NCBI GenBank assembly: GCA_023213315.1
Contig: JAKCPI010003047.1
Location: 1 to 64,000 of the forward strand
Direction of reading: 5' to 3'
Length of the DNA: 64,000 nt
Origin: Euborellia annulipes
Taxonomy: Eukaryota; Arthropoda; Insecta; Dermaptera; Anisolabididae
Shown: piece after piece, positions 17,978-28,679 of the stretch
Numbering within the stretch: the first letter of the stretch is position 1
Layout: the number at the start of each line of letters is the position of its first letter
Translations under genes and position numbers: made by a program
The notes under the pieces: model-generated
Told to the model about the DNA's origin: nothing
What the model saw: the letters and a program-made list of their open reading frames with translations, nothing else
Databases searched by the model: none

Positions 17978-19412
17978 CAATTATCGTCCCATTAGTATCA
18001 TTTCCGTTATACCCAAATTGTTCGAAAGCCTCGTCCATGACTTACTATCCCCAAAGATAGTTCCTCTTATTATGCCAGAACAACATGGATTCATGCCTGG
18101 TCGTTCTACTACTACCAACTTACTTATTCTACAACATGAAATTCTTACCTCCTTTGAATCAAGTAGGCAACTCGATGTTGTTTATTTGGATGTATCAAAG
18201 GCTTTTGATTCGGTAAACATTCAGTTTCTCTTGCATAAATTGAAATGTTACGGAATATTGGGCACCCTCTTGAATTGGATGGAGAGCTATCTTTCTAATA
18301 GGGTCCTCACAGTCAAGGTGCGATCTTCCTTCTCTGGGGAATTTTATGCCACCTCAGGAGTTCCGCAGGGGTCACATTTGGGTCCACTTTTGTTTATTTT
18401 ATTTGTTAATGACTTAAGTTCTTCATCAGGTGTTAAATTTCTCCTGTTTGCGGATGACCTCAAGTTGTATCGGGAGATTGCATGCGCAGAAGATGTCAGA
18501 TATTTACAGGATGCTCTCTCTCATGTTGTGCAGTGGTTTGAGAATAATGGACTGGTGGTTAATGAAAACAAATCATCTCATCTAACTTTCTATAGAGGAG
18601 TTAAAAAATTTGAGAGTGTTTATACCATTAATGGCAATCATTTGACACCTATTAAATTCATTAAAGACCTGGGTGTGGTTTTCCAATCTGATTTGTCATT
18701 CTCGATTCACATTGAGACGATTGTTAATAGATCTCTTAGACAGCTGGGTTTCATATGCAGGAACACACGAAGCTTCACCAATATTTCTTCTATCAGACAG
18801 CTCTATTGTTCTCTGGTTCGCTCTCATTTGGAATATTGCTCACCAGTTTAGTCTCCCTATTTGCTTGGCCAAAGAAAAGCCATTGAGCGTGTCCAACTTA
18901 AATTTTTAAGGATGGTATCCTATAAGCTGGGGATTCCTTATAGTTCTGACAATGTTGGTCTCTTACTGTCAATCTCCAATAACCTATCAACCTTGGAAAC
19001 AAGAAGAACTTGCCAAGATTTTATATTTGTATATAAGCTGGTAAATAGTCAAATTGACTGTGCATTCCTATTGTCGGAGCTGAATTTCTACGTTCCTCGT
19101 TATTTGCATAGAGTTCACAATATCTTTCATATTAGACATGTGTCATCCAATTATCTATTGTATATGGGCCTTATTCACCTTCAAAGAGTTGTTAATGACC
19201 TGACCAGACAATTCCCAGAGATTGACCTGTTTGTAACCCCCCTTGACAGAATTCGAGCAATTTTGTCATGATCAACCAATTGTCGCACACTTGTATTTAA
19301 TTTGTATTTGTGTAGTTTATTTACCCACTCATTTTTGTAAACAATTTTTGTAATTGAATATTGATTTGAATTTATGGGCTTTGCCCGTTTGTAATAATAA
19401 ATAAATAAAAAA
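17978..19412 (+). mobile_element. 5'-truncated non-LTR retrotransposon inserted in family A
   Basis: 5' truncation right at the RT fingers, a 3' untranslated part of about 120 bases and a (TAAA)n A-rich tail, all signs of target-primed insertion. Sits inside the right hairpin loop of copy A11. Confidence 0.9.
17979..19271 (+). pseudogene. Non-LTR retrotransposon reverse transcriptase, 5'-truncated, one nonsense codon
   Basis: Reverse transcriptase of a LINE-type element (jockey/CR1-like group) that copies its RNA into target DNA. The reading starts mid-domain at NYRPIS, so the endonuclease is missing. Seen in order: QHGFMPGRSTTTNL, motif A YLDVSKAFDSV, motif B SGVPQGSHLGP, motif C LLFADDLKLY with the catalytic Asp pair, then the thumb with KDLGVVF and RSHLEYCSPV. 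A TAG at 18849-18851 replaces what is a Trp in relatives; the same frame then runs on for 140 codons to the natural stop at 19271. No frameshift seen, so a young copy. Confidence 0.93.
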
Positions 19413-19436
19413 AATATATAGAGGCAAGAGAAAGTA
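19413..19436 (+). repeat. Family A copy A11, right tail
   Basis: ATATATAGAGGCAAGAGAAAGTA, in pieces, completes the hairpin interrupted at 17977. Confidence 0.85.
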
Positions 19437-19665
19437 AAAAACAATTCTTTACTGAGCTGTTCCATTTGGTTGCCTACCGCCCAGCTTCAAACACGAACTA
19501 CTTACTTTTCTTAATTTTAAGATTTCACCAATTATCATTCATTTCTAGTAGAAATAGTTGAATTCGATCTTTGAAAACTTTCATGTTTAAATTTGAATAA
19601 CGATTTTTAGGTTAAAAAGAATTTCTTCCATATATTATAAAACTTTTTCTTTCTTTCTCATTTAG

Positions 19666-19975
19666 GGAAACAACAGATAATATGAAGTCAAAACATCTGC
19701 TCCTTAGTTCGTTAGTAAATCTCCCCCTACCCCTGAAAAAGAAAGACTGGAAAGAGAGAGAGGTGAAGAAGATGGATAATCTTTTTTCCCATTTAGGAAA
19801 TAGCTTGCATCAAGTTATCTACTCTCTTTTCGTACATACGAGATGCAAATCAATGCCAAAGATCAACATGAGCGCTTTGCATTCCGATTTCAAAGTCCCT
19901 GGAATTGGATTAGAACAAAAGAATAAGGTGGAATATAAAAAGAGAAAAACAAATGGCAGAATTTTCTTAAAATAA
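19666..19975 (+). CDS. Candidate terminal exon of an unidentified gene
   Basis: Acceptor after a pyrimidine-rich tract (TTTCTCATTTAG). The frame begins ETTDNMKSKHLLL, is basic in the middle (KKKDWKEREVKK) and ends GRIFLK with TAA at 19973-19975; AATAAA and a T-rich tract follow. Phase fits the exon at 9162-9267. Composition is richer in G/C than its surroundings. No known domain; it could be a 3' untranslated exon with an accidental frame. Confidence 0.4.
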
Positions 19976-19976
19976 A
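19971..19976 (+). terminator. Polyadenylation signal AATAAA
   Basis: Overlaps the stop codon of the candidate exon and is followed by 13 T and a GT-rich stretch. A second AATAAA is at 20037-20042. Confidence 0.5.
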
Positions 19977-20717
19977 ATATTTTTTTTTTTTTGTGAATTT
20001 TATCAATGATGTAAACGTGTTATCAATTGGTGGGAAAATAAAGTTATTTTTGAAATACTAGAGACACCAAAGCTCCTTTCTAGATTGGATCACGCATGGT
20101 CAGTTTTTAAATTTCTTAAATTCCTTTTACTTATTCTTGGTGACAAAGGGGAAGAGGAACTAATAAATTTGTTTTCGTAACACCTGCCAAAGTGAAAGAA
20201 TTTACCCACCCTAAAGGGTGAATACAGTCAGTCACCTTGCTAAAACAGTTCTGGTTCAAATAGCTGTGATTTCAAGACCTTGAGCCTTAAGTGTCCTAAA
20301 AACTCTAGCAGCCCCAATGTCACCAGATACCATCGAGCAAACTCTGAATTTATTAATGATGTTTTTATTGACTTTTTACTTTGTTTTTTTTTCCCCATGA
20401 GTATTTAACATTGTTTTTGTCGTAAAAAAAAAAAAATTAATTTTAGAAATCAGGTAACCTATGATGAAAAAAATCACTGTCCATGTGTATAAATTCATAA
20501 AAACATGGACTACTGCATATTTTTTTAAATTAATTTTTTCAATAGCATCATTTCTAACTACAAGCAATAAAAAAAAACGCTATCAAAATATGTACAGTAT
20601 ATTTTGAAGTCCTCTGACGTCTTTTTGGAATTTTGGGTATCTGTGTATTTGTATTTGTGCCTGCTTTCCTTCACTATAATTCAAAAATTAATTTAAAACT
20701 CTATGTATTAAAAGAGG

Positions 20718-20905
20718 GGGCGATCAACCGAGGGGATAAAGCAGTTAAACTTATAATCCTGAGTTCTAATCCTCCTCATGGCAACAAATTATCCAACTCT
20801 ATTTGAGATGCCTCCTCCTGAGGAAGGAAACGGGAACCCACCTCAGTATTATTCCCATGAAAGTTACTCCTCAGAGTAACCACAACTTGTCAGGTTTGAC
20901 ACTAA
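20718..20905 (+). repeat. SINE with tRNA-like head and RTE-like body
   Basis: GATAAAGCAGTTAAACTTA and GAGTTCTAATCCTC resemble A and B boxes. The body GGAAACGGGAACCCACCTCA followed by CAGTATTATTCCCATGAAAG is like the 3' tail of RTE-clade LINEs. Confidence 0.45.
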
Positions 20906-20913
20906 TGACCAGA

Positions 20914-21080
20914 GACCGGATTTTAAGCAAAATGCTTTTTGATGAATTTTATAAGCAACCATTAAATATTTAATTTTCTGCTCGAATTACGCAAAAAAAA
21001 TGTATTGAGATGACTTTTTTTGCTTTTTTCCCTTCTTGCTTATTTGAACTAATTTTAAGATATTTATATAATTTTTAAAA
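20914..21080 (+). repeat. Partial copy of the hAT-type element D
   Basis: Begins AGAGACCGGATTTTAAGC and matches the left part of the complete copy at 48289-48879. Confidence 0.8.
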
Positions 21081-21129
21081 ATAATTCAAAACATTGTTCA
21101 GGAAAAACGTTCATGTAAAGCAAATCTTA

Positions 21130-21240
21130 AATGGCCTTCGGCGTGCTTTGCGTCTCGCAGGAGGGGAGGGGGCGGTCTTCACCCCCTGGACCCCTACAAC
21201 TTCTGGCTCCGGCGCGCCTGCGGTGGGCCCGAGCCTTTTC
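21130..21240. repeat. GC-rich hairpin repeat
   Basis: GGCCTTCGGC..GCGCCTGCGG type sequence, related to pieces at 12620-12665, 50645-50705 and 62365-62450. Dispersed, class unknown. Confidence 0.5.
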
Positions 21241-21249
21241 TTTCCTATC

Positions 21250-22780
21250 TTGGTCTTTTTTAACATTTCGTTTTAAAATTCCTGTCTTTCAATCTTGGCC
21301 AGTGCTGTCGTTTCGGGCCCATTTGCCACAAAATAAAAATACAGCCCATGCACCTACGGCAATTCTCATATACATCTAATGGTATATGCAAATTTAATCA
21401 TTGATTTTTGTATGAACCGAAATGCATCTATCTAAGCAACATTAGCAGTTTATCGCCCTGAAGATGGGATCGTTGTGATTCCGAAACGTCGACGATAACT
21501 AAATAAAGTTTTTTATCACTTGCTGGCTGCCTACATTTACCTAATCCTGAAAATTTCCACTCAGCCATCGAATTTCTTCTACTTAAACTACTTGAATTTT
21601 AATTTCTGAGATCAGGACCACCGATATTATTCCAAGACTCCGACTATAAATTAATACACTAGGCACTCCCCCCCCCCAAAAAAAAAAAAAAGTTGAAATT
21701 TTAAATCCGAATAGACATATAAGAAGGAAGAAATTTTATTAATATATTAAAATTTTAATTTTTTTTTTCATTAGGAATTCAAAGTAAAATTCCACAGGGC
21801 CTGTCTGGTCCCCACAGAGGGCCCAGGCTCCGAGGAGGGCGTAGTCCCCCCCCCTGCCCAAAGGGACAGTCATTTATGCCATACATAATTAATTCAGAGA
21901 ATTACTAGGTCAAGTTCTTATTTCCTTCCCCAATAAAATATATAAGAATAATTTACTTATTAGCATCATTTTTAGAAAGAAATAAATTTTTAAATAGATT
22001 TCTGATATATTTCTGGAACGATTTACGAAATAGAAACTTTCCCTCTCCCTTTAATTTAACTAGGCCTTCAGGATCGATAATCTCAACCCTTTGTCCTTTT
22101 ATTAAACATGCTTTTTGTCTAGTCTAAGTGTAATTAATGTTTAAATATACAGAGAGAGAAAGAGATATATATAATGTCAATATAAAATTGTCACGAATGT
22201 CGTAGTGCGCCCATTCTCCCTCACCGATGACCCTGGCCCATAATTCAAAGGCATTGAGGGAATTAACGACGTAATTGCTTTGCCCAATTTGTTTGTCTAT
22301 TTTAAAATTCATCTACGATATTGATATTTAATTTTTTTTTTTATATTAACGTGACGAGAAATTCTTTTTTTTATTTGAAATCAATATTTTCTATAAAAAA
22401 TATATGATGTGATTTTTTATCAATTTGTAAACCCCTAATTGATCTTAAATATCGTACGAATATATAAAAAAAAAATTTAATTAAATGAAAATAAGAAATC
22501 TCGCTTTTCTTGAAGTTGCACCAAATTAAAAAAAAAATTGATTTTTGATTTTGCAATGAACTGGATTGCGGACAAATTGATCCATCTTTCTTGAGAAAAA
22601 TCTTTAAAATAGAGCTAGCTCACTTCTATAAATCAATTCTAAGAAATTTTATATTATTTAATACAGGTATTCGTATTATCAAAAATTAACCTTCATAAAG
22701 AATTTACGATTTTATTTTAGTTGTTAAATGGGTGGCACCGTGAGATCATCATGTTGAACCTCCACCGGTAGCCATTGGGA
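21250..22780. other. Unassigned intergenic stretch
   Basis: A Penelope-like piece with CCGAAACGTCGACG at about 21480-21495, a C run at 21668 and AT-rich sequence. No gene supported. Confidence 0.4.
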
Positions 22781-22782
22781 AG

Positions 22783-22867
22783 TCTCGACATAGAATTTTT
22801 GACATGAATCCATTACTTTCTCTCGTTATATACCAGCATAGGCCTACATGTATAGGAAAGAGAAAGT
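22783..22867 (+). repeat. Family A fragment A12 (right end)
   Basis: Last 85 bases with a diverged right hairpin. Confidence 0.8.
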
Positions 22868-23033
22868 AAAAATTAAAGATGCTTTTCATAAATCAATCTA
22901 GGGTTTGTTTGTAAATGCAGAAGTTTTGATTTATTAATATATTTGAATTCTTTTTTGTGAGTTTAGGAAATTTTATATTTTAAAATCGAATTAATTTTTA
23001 TTTTTCTTAACTTCAATATTTGTATGTTTTAGA

Positions 23034-23255
23034 TCAGCGGCTCTTAACCTTTTCAATAATCGGCACACCTCGGTGTCTTATAATAAGCTTATTCTCGCAC
23101 TCCCTAGAACCTGTCGACCCAAAACAAAGCTGATACATTTGCAAATTTTCAAGTTTTTGATGCATTCCATAAAAAAAGTAAAATGATAAGATTTTATAGA
23201 TAGATTTCTATATGTCGACTCGCACCCCTGGCAAAGAATCACTTCTTTAGCTAGA
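23034..23255. mobile_element. Diverged hAT-type element related to 2563-5797 ends
   Basis: Left CAGCGGCTCTTAACC with ATAATCGGCAC next to it, as at 2563; right end GGCAAAGAATCACTT is decayed. No clean duplication. Confidence 0.5.
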
Positions 23256-23645
23256 TTTTTATTTTTATTTTAAAAACAATCAATTGTCTTATCATTGGCT
23301 TAAGAAAGGAAATAAGTAGCGGTTGTTTAGTCAAGTCAGTATTTACAATTGAGTTATTAAAAAAATAAGTTTCTTTACTTGCTGGAAGATAGGCAACGAT
23401 GCCTACTAAAGTAGTTTTTTCTTTTCTCGTCAAATAGATAAAGAATATTCTAATACTTAGGTATCAAATTCGATTAAATAACCACTAAACCTACAGTTTT
23501 CCCAAGGAATGTAGTATATAATTGATATTAAACAATTTTCTTTTATTTGACAACAACAGCTTTGAGAGAAATCATTAAAATGTCACTGAACCAAGAATTT
23601 ATGTACGGTATATGAAGTTTTGAAAAAGTTCTTTAGAGAGATTAA

Positions 23646-24035
23646 GGTGCGCGTCTCGAAAAGCCGTTAGAAGACGATTCAGTACCTAGTTACTCTAGGC
23701 GGCAAGAGATGGCGTTAGTTTTTCCCATAGGGAGACAAGGGATTTATTCCATTTCATTTGAAGGTTTAAAATAATTAAGGATAGAAAATAAATTATTTTT
23801 TAACACCATGATTACTAATTTAATTATCTATAAGTTATAGAGCAAATTTTTTAAAAATATCTTTTCTTTAATGTGATTAATCTTAAAAAAAATTTCATTT
23901 TTTCGAAATTAAAAAAAAGGCTTCTATAAGTTGTAGACATTTTAAATAGCTTTAATTTAAAAAAAATTGAGGTCGATAGCTTCAAAATTGTGGCCGCTGG
24001 AAACTCCCAAAATTAGCACCCCGAGACGCGCACCC
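23646..24035. mobile_element. Family P MITE, copy 1 (TTAA-flanked)
   Basis: Ends GGTGCGCGTCTCG and CGAGACGCGCACC with TTAA on both sides. Most of the length is a loose palindrome. piggyBac-type target. Confidence 0.85.
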
Positions 24036-24295
24036 TTAAATAAATATAGCCAGGATTTTCAATTAGGAAGGTCAAAATATTTTGCTTATTTTTTATTTGC
24101 TTTTTTTAAGATTTAAAAACCTCTGTACTTTTCTCACTTTTTTCCCTCTCTCCCCCCCCACCCCCCCCCCCCCCCCCCACTCTTTTTCCCAACCTATGCC
24201 ATTTTTGACATTATAGAAGAAACGTAATATATTATATTATATATTGGGGTCCGGGCATTTATATATAATATATGTGGTTTCCAAACTTTTTTATA

Positions 24296-24372
24296 AAAAT
24301 ACCGCGCCCCCCGGGGGGCGGAACCCGCGACGGGATACGAGGAGCACGCAACTACGCAGCCCCGAGGGCAAC
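24296..24372 (-). repeat. tRNA-derived SINE head
   Basis: Minus strand GGGCTGCGTAGTTGCGTGC (A-box-like) and CGCGGGTTCCGCCCC (B-box-like). Very GC-rich, next to a GGGGTCCGGGCATT motif also seen at 61905. Confidence 0.45.
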
Positions 24373-24374
24373 TT

Positions 24375-25000
24375 CTGTACTTAATAATAATTAAATAAAA
24401 ACAGAAATATTTTTTAAGACAATTATATTATTACATCCATTAAGTGATAATGACGACGACGTCGTCAATAATCACTTTCGTTTATTATCAACATTTTGTC
24501 TCCTGAATAAAATCATATCTTTGAATAGATTAAAGGTGAAAGCTATTAAGATTATGGATTCGATTTATATAGACTACAATTTTCTGTTTATAAATTTATT
24601 TTATTTAATCGACTTCATTAAAAAAAAATGAGAGATTTATTCATATTAATTAAGATAAATTTTTTTTAAATTTTTTATTATTATCGACTTCGTCTGCTAT
24701 TATTTTAGTAGAATAAATATAAAGGACTTTGGAGCTAACACCAGTGCCACCGATAGAAGACCCGGATCTTCTGAGATTGAATATTTAAAATTTTTATTTT
24801 CAAGTCTTGCAAATAAATGATGAAACCCAAAAAATAACGCTTGGAATAATTTAATTATGGAGGACTGGAAATATATTTCACCTAACTACAGTATGAATGT
24901 TTTAAATTATTCGATTATATTTTTATGAGCCTTTAAATAATGGAATGAAAAAAGTGTTCAAGGGGATGTATGGATGTATGTAGATTAGAGATTTGTTGAA
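24375..25000. other. Unassigned AT-rich stretch
   Basis: Nothing recognisable beyond a GACGACGACGTCGTC palindrome near 24450. Confidence 0.4.
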
Positions 25001-25004
25001 AAAA

Positions 25005-25320
25005 GGGATACAAGAAGCCGGCGATTTTTCTTTATAAGGATTAATCCACGCCTAACGTTTCGGTCCTAGATTGTGGCATAAAAGTATTCCCCAAAACATA
25101 GGGAGCCTCCATGTGTGTTCATATGCACTTTTGATAGCAAATGTTATTTTCACGGTGGAGAAGGGCATATGTTCACACATGGGACTCATTGCGTTTTGGG
25201 GAAATTTATATATGCTTTTATGACACAGTTCTGATGCTAGTCCAAACCTAGGACCGAAACGTTAGCCTTGGACTGATTCCAATAAAATAAATTTGTGGCT
25301 GTATCCTCTTGTTTCCATTT
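25005..25320. repeat. Penelope-like inverted repeat
   Basis: Arms about 25005-25110 and 25195-25320 share AACGTTTCGGTCCTAG and TTTTGGGGAA in inverse. The right arm has CTGATG..GTCC..GGACCGAAACGTT (25224-25263), a hammerhead-like core with one altered base. Confidence 0.6.
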
Positions 25321-25512
25321 TTTTTTTCACTTTACTGATGTAGTATTTCGGATTTTTCAAATTCACTTTTCGGCTCTTCTTTCCATAGAGCCAAGTGCAT
25401 TTAAATTTTATTCAAGAATTAAAATTATTATACAAAAAAAAAAAAAAAAAAAAATCACGGCACTTGACGTCACGGCTTGTAACGCGACATGCTGATAGAA
25501 GAGCCAAAAAAT

Positions 25513-25608
25513 TGAAGATCCATCAAAATCTCGACATCGAATTTTTGACATGAATCCAATACTTTCTCTCTTTATATATTAACATATATATAGAGGTAAG
25601 AGAAAGTA
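25513..25608 (+). repeat. Family A fragment A13 (right end)
   Basis: Clean last 96 bases including the right hairpin; preceded by a segment shared with 12840-12915. Confidence 0.85.
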
Positions 25609-25659
25609 ATAATTGAAACAAAATAGAAAAAAATAAAAATAATTTTCCCCCAATGGTAA

Positions 25660-26037
25660 TAGAATTTGAGGCCTATTGGTGGTGGGTGGTCATCGATAAT
25701 TCGTCAGTTAGCATCGAACCGAAGGGGCGAAGGGCGAAGGGCTTTCCTTTGCCTTGACAACCTGGGGAGGGCACGGGAGACCCCCACCCCCAGATCGAAT
25801 ACCTACCTACCCCAGTTATATACATAGGTACACAACAACCACCATCGGAGTAGAGTAGAGTAGAGGCTACCCCTACCCATCGCGCCCGCTTGCCATTTAA
25901 TTGGCTCTATGAAAATATAAAATGTGACAGTGAACAGTGCTTGAATTATTTTTTTTTTTGTGTTTGTTGGTGTGTGCAAAAAACATCATGTGTGAAAACA
26001 AATTTTTAATAATAATAACAACATAACAAACAACAAA
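25660..26037 (+). promoter_or_regulatory. GC-rich upstream region and 5' untranslated sequence of a candidate gene
   Basis: Unlike the flanks, 25720-25900 is GC-rich with many C/G runs and no family repeat, then an AT-rich leader leads to the ATG at 26038. Fits a promoter and 5' UTR. A small upstream frame starts at 25988. Confidence 0.35.
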
Positions 26038-26111
26038 ATGGCAATGTTATATTTTAATGACCCGTTAGGGGCGCCGCCGAGCGATTCCGATGGATCGCCA
26101 GCTTCACTTCG
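26038..26111 (+). CDS. Candidate first coding exon, unidentified gene
   Basis: ATG in good context (AACAAAATGG) opening MAMLYFNDPLGAPPSDSDG and then SPASLR, ending on a two-base split codon at donor CG|GTAAAT. Acidic and Pro/Ser-rich, as at the N-terminus of many regulatory proteins. No family assigned. No convincing next exon is visible, so the intron would run tens of kilobases, possibly past the window edge. Confidence 0.45.
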
Positions 26112-26261
26112 GTAAATGTTATTATCTATTATTTTCTCTGACCAATGAATATGAATTATTTATTAGCATAAAGAGTTGCGTTTATTCTATTAGAAAAAAA
26201 TTTAATTATTTATTTATAGATAATACTCATACTAATATGGGGTGATTAAAAATTTATTTCT

Positions 26262-26930
26262 ATTTTCTCTTACCTATATATGTGATATATATAGAGAGAA
26301 ATGATTGCGATCATGTCAAAAGTTCGATAGATATACATGTTTTGAGGTCCCCTGAGTCTAAAAAAGTGGGTCCCACAAATTGGTCTCCGTGTGTATGTGT
26401 GTTCAATTTAAAATTTTATTTAACTAGGTAGAACCTTGTTTGAAAAGGATGGGTCAATGCTCAAATAGACTGTTCATTAGCCAGTCAATATATCGTTTAA
26501 GATAGCAAGTTTGCGAGATATTTTTGTGCTTAAGATTGGGCAAAATTGCACCCCCCTGGAGTCGAACCAGGATCTCCACGCTTTCGCGGCGGATGGACTA
26601 CCCTTATCCTAGGGTGCCGGCCCAATTTTATATTTAAGTTAGACACCCCCTTGAGGCGTGAAAAAAATTTTGAACAAAATCGGCCAAAAAGTATTTTTTC
26701 ACTTTTTTTTGAATTTCTCAAAATCGGCTGTAACAATTTTGATTAAAATTCATAAATCAACTATTTTTTAGATGCTCTTTAAAAAATATATCAGTGAAAT
26801 TTTTCGTGAAAATTGTTTGAAGTACACTTTACTGATTTAGTATTTGAGGTTTTTCAAATTCATTTTCCGGCTCTTCCTTCCATAAAGCCAATGTTTAATC
26901 CCTCTGGGGATGTGCATGTTAATTTCGATT
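26262..26930 (-). repeat. Family A-related copy A14, interrupted by a SINE
   Basis: Right hairpin at 26262-26310 and right half to 26429, SINE, then continuation from 26625. From about 26700 it follows a variant (also seen near 46743 and 14300-14400) that ends GATGTGCATGTTAATTTCG instead of the X-box half. Confidence 0.75.
26429..26624 (-). repeat. tRNA-derived SINE inside family A copy
   Basis: Minus strand head (26624 to 26550) can pair GCACCCT with GGGGTGC and has a perfect T arm CCTGG TTCGACT CCAGG. The anticodon arm is faulty, so not a working tRNA. The body to 26429 recurs at 32528-32695. Confidence 0.7.
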
Positions 26931-27199
26931 CAAATTCTAATTGCACTATTAAAAGCAGAATTAAACAAGAAATCAGATAATTAAACTTAATAACGGAAAT
27001 TGTCAAAACCAAAAATTTTATTTAGGAATATTAAAATAAAGGGTGCGACAAACGGATAGAAACATTTAAAAAAAAGTGATATTTTCAAGTGATTTAGGGT
27101 ACTTAGAAAACTGTTAATAGTTTAATTTATCACCTTTTCGTTCCATAACTTGAAAACATCGATTAGGATTTGATTAAACAAGTTTATTTAGATAGTTTA

Positions 27200-27900
27200 G
27201 TTGAATTTTGCCCCACTCTTCAAAAATGGCGTGAAAAGGTTACTTTTAGCAGAAAATTGACCCCCATTTCGATACAATGCTCTTGAAAGTAGCCCCCAAA
27301 GGTTCACAATTTGATTAAGATCAAGAAAATATGTTGGCCATTTCATAACTTTGATCTTTACATGTAACAAAAATTGTTTAGTAACAATTGCTTCGTGAAT
27401 TGGTGCATTGCCTTGCTGAAATTGAGCCTACTCTTCAGGATTATAGCTGAAATGTTGCACGATAAATGAGAGTAGATAATTCGAAATAGTATTGCAGTAA
27501 GTTTGTGCAGTTTGTTTTCCTGTCAACAGCGCTAACTCTCCAAGACCGCCACTAGAAAAGCATCCCCAAACCATAATACTTCCCCAACCACTATGACGGC
27601 TAAAAAAATGTTTGTTTTGCTTGACAAACATCGTGCCGGTAATATCCTAGCCCATCAGGACGATCTAAATTGAATTTCTTTTTATCAGACCTCACAATTT
27701 GGCTTCAATTTATTTTGGAACTCAACATGGACTTTGCACATTTCATAACAACTTCTTTATTTTTGTTGCTAAGCTCAGGAGCCTTGTTTTGCTTTACTTA
27801 CTGGATCACCCTGCTATTCTTGAGCTACAGTTGAACAGTACGAACCGAAAAATTAAACTTTAGGCTAGTTACCAAATTTCTAGCACGTACACCAGTGATA
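27200..27900 (-). pseudogene. Tc1 transposase relic (DD34E type), catalytic residues lost
   Basis: Fragments in order on the minus strand: VRSDKKKFNLDRPDG (first Asp kept), then after a frameshift GWGSIMVWGCFSS, then past a TAG QQGNAPIHEA, where QQDNA is expected, and WPTYFLDLNQIVNLWG, where PIENLWG is expected. The second Asp is Gly and the Glu is Val; spacing between them is 34. Cannot act as a transposase. Confidence 0.92.
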
Positions 27901-27934
27901 GAAGCCTTCTTTGCCAATATGTCTCTACTAACTT

Positions 27935-28037
27935 GAGGTTGTGTTTATATGTGGGGTTTCACTAGGTTATGTGAGTAAAAACAAAAATTTATATTATACT
28001 CGATATATAGTGAAACCCCACATATAAACACAACCTC
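27935..28037. mobile_element. 103-bp near-perfect palindrome inserted in Tc1
   Basis: Arms of about 30 bases, GAGGTTGTGTTTATATGTGG and on, repeated in inverse with a 40-base centre. MITE or fold-back element. Confidence 0.7.
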
Positions 28038-28078
28038 AGTTTAAAATGTTTCACCTAAAACCTACACTCTAAACTTAA

Positions 28079-28465
28079 GGTGCGCGTCTCGGGGGTGCTA
28101 ATTTTGGGACTTTCCAGCGGCCACAATTTTGAAGCTATCGACCTCATATTTTTTTTAAATTAAAGCTATTTAAAATATCTACAACTTATAGAAGCCCTTT
28201 TTTTGATTTTCAAAAAAAAAAAAAATTTTTTTTAGATTAATCGCATTAAATAAAAGATATTTAAAAAAAGGAGCTCTATAAGTTGTAGATAATTAAATTA
28301 GTAATCATTGTGTTAAAAAATAATCAATTATTTACCGTTAATTAATTAGCTGGAAAGCCTAGAATGAAATGGATCAAGTTGCGTGTATTCTAATGGGGGA
28401 ACACTAACGCCATCTGGTGCCGCCTCGAGTCAATCGTGTTTTAACGGTTTTCCGAGACGCGCACC
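28079..28465. mobile_element. Family P MITE, copy 2 (TTAA-flanked)
   Basis: Inverted relative to copies 1 and 3; TTAA at 28075-28078 and 28466-28469. Nested in the Tc1 element, so it moved after Tc1 arrived. Confidence 0.88.
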
Positions 28466-28679
28466 TTAATCTACTAACTTGATTTAATTTAATCTAGAGT
28501 AAAAAGTACATAATTTAAGCAAATAAATGGATTTAAAAAAGTGTTTCTATCCGTTTGTCGCACCCTCTATTTCAATATTCCTAAATAAAATTTTTGGTTT
28601 TGACAATTTCCGTTATTAAGTTTATTTATCTGAATTCTTGTTTAATTCTGCTTTTAACAGTGCAATTAGAATTAAAAAC

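Larger units (their letters stand above)
26934..28672 (-). mobile_element. Dead Tc1-type transposon with long inverted ends
   Basis: Inverted ends of about 130 bases (AATTCTAATTGCAC outermost, GGTGCGACAAACGGATAG inside). Without its two nested MITEs the length is about 1.25 kb, normal for Tc1. Confidence 0.85.

Noticed and set aside
18673..18909. Second open frame overlapping the reverse transcriptase
   Set aside because: Out-of-frame shadow of the RT coding sequence.
26550..26624. Functional tRNA gene
   Set aside because: Acceptor and T arm pair, but the anticodon arm cannot form a proper seven-base loop and the sequence continues into a repeated SINE body.
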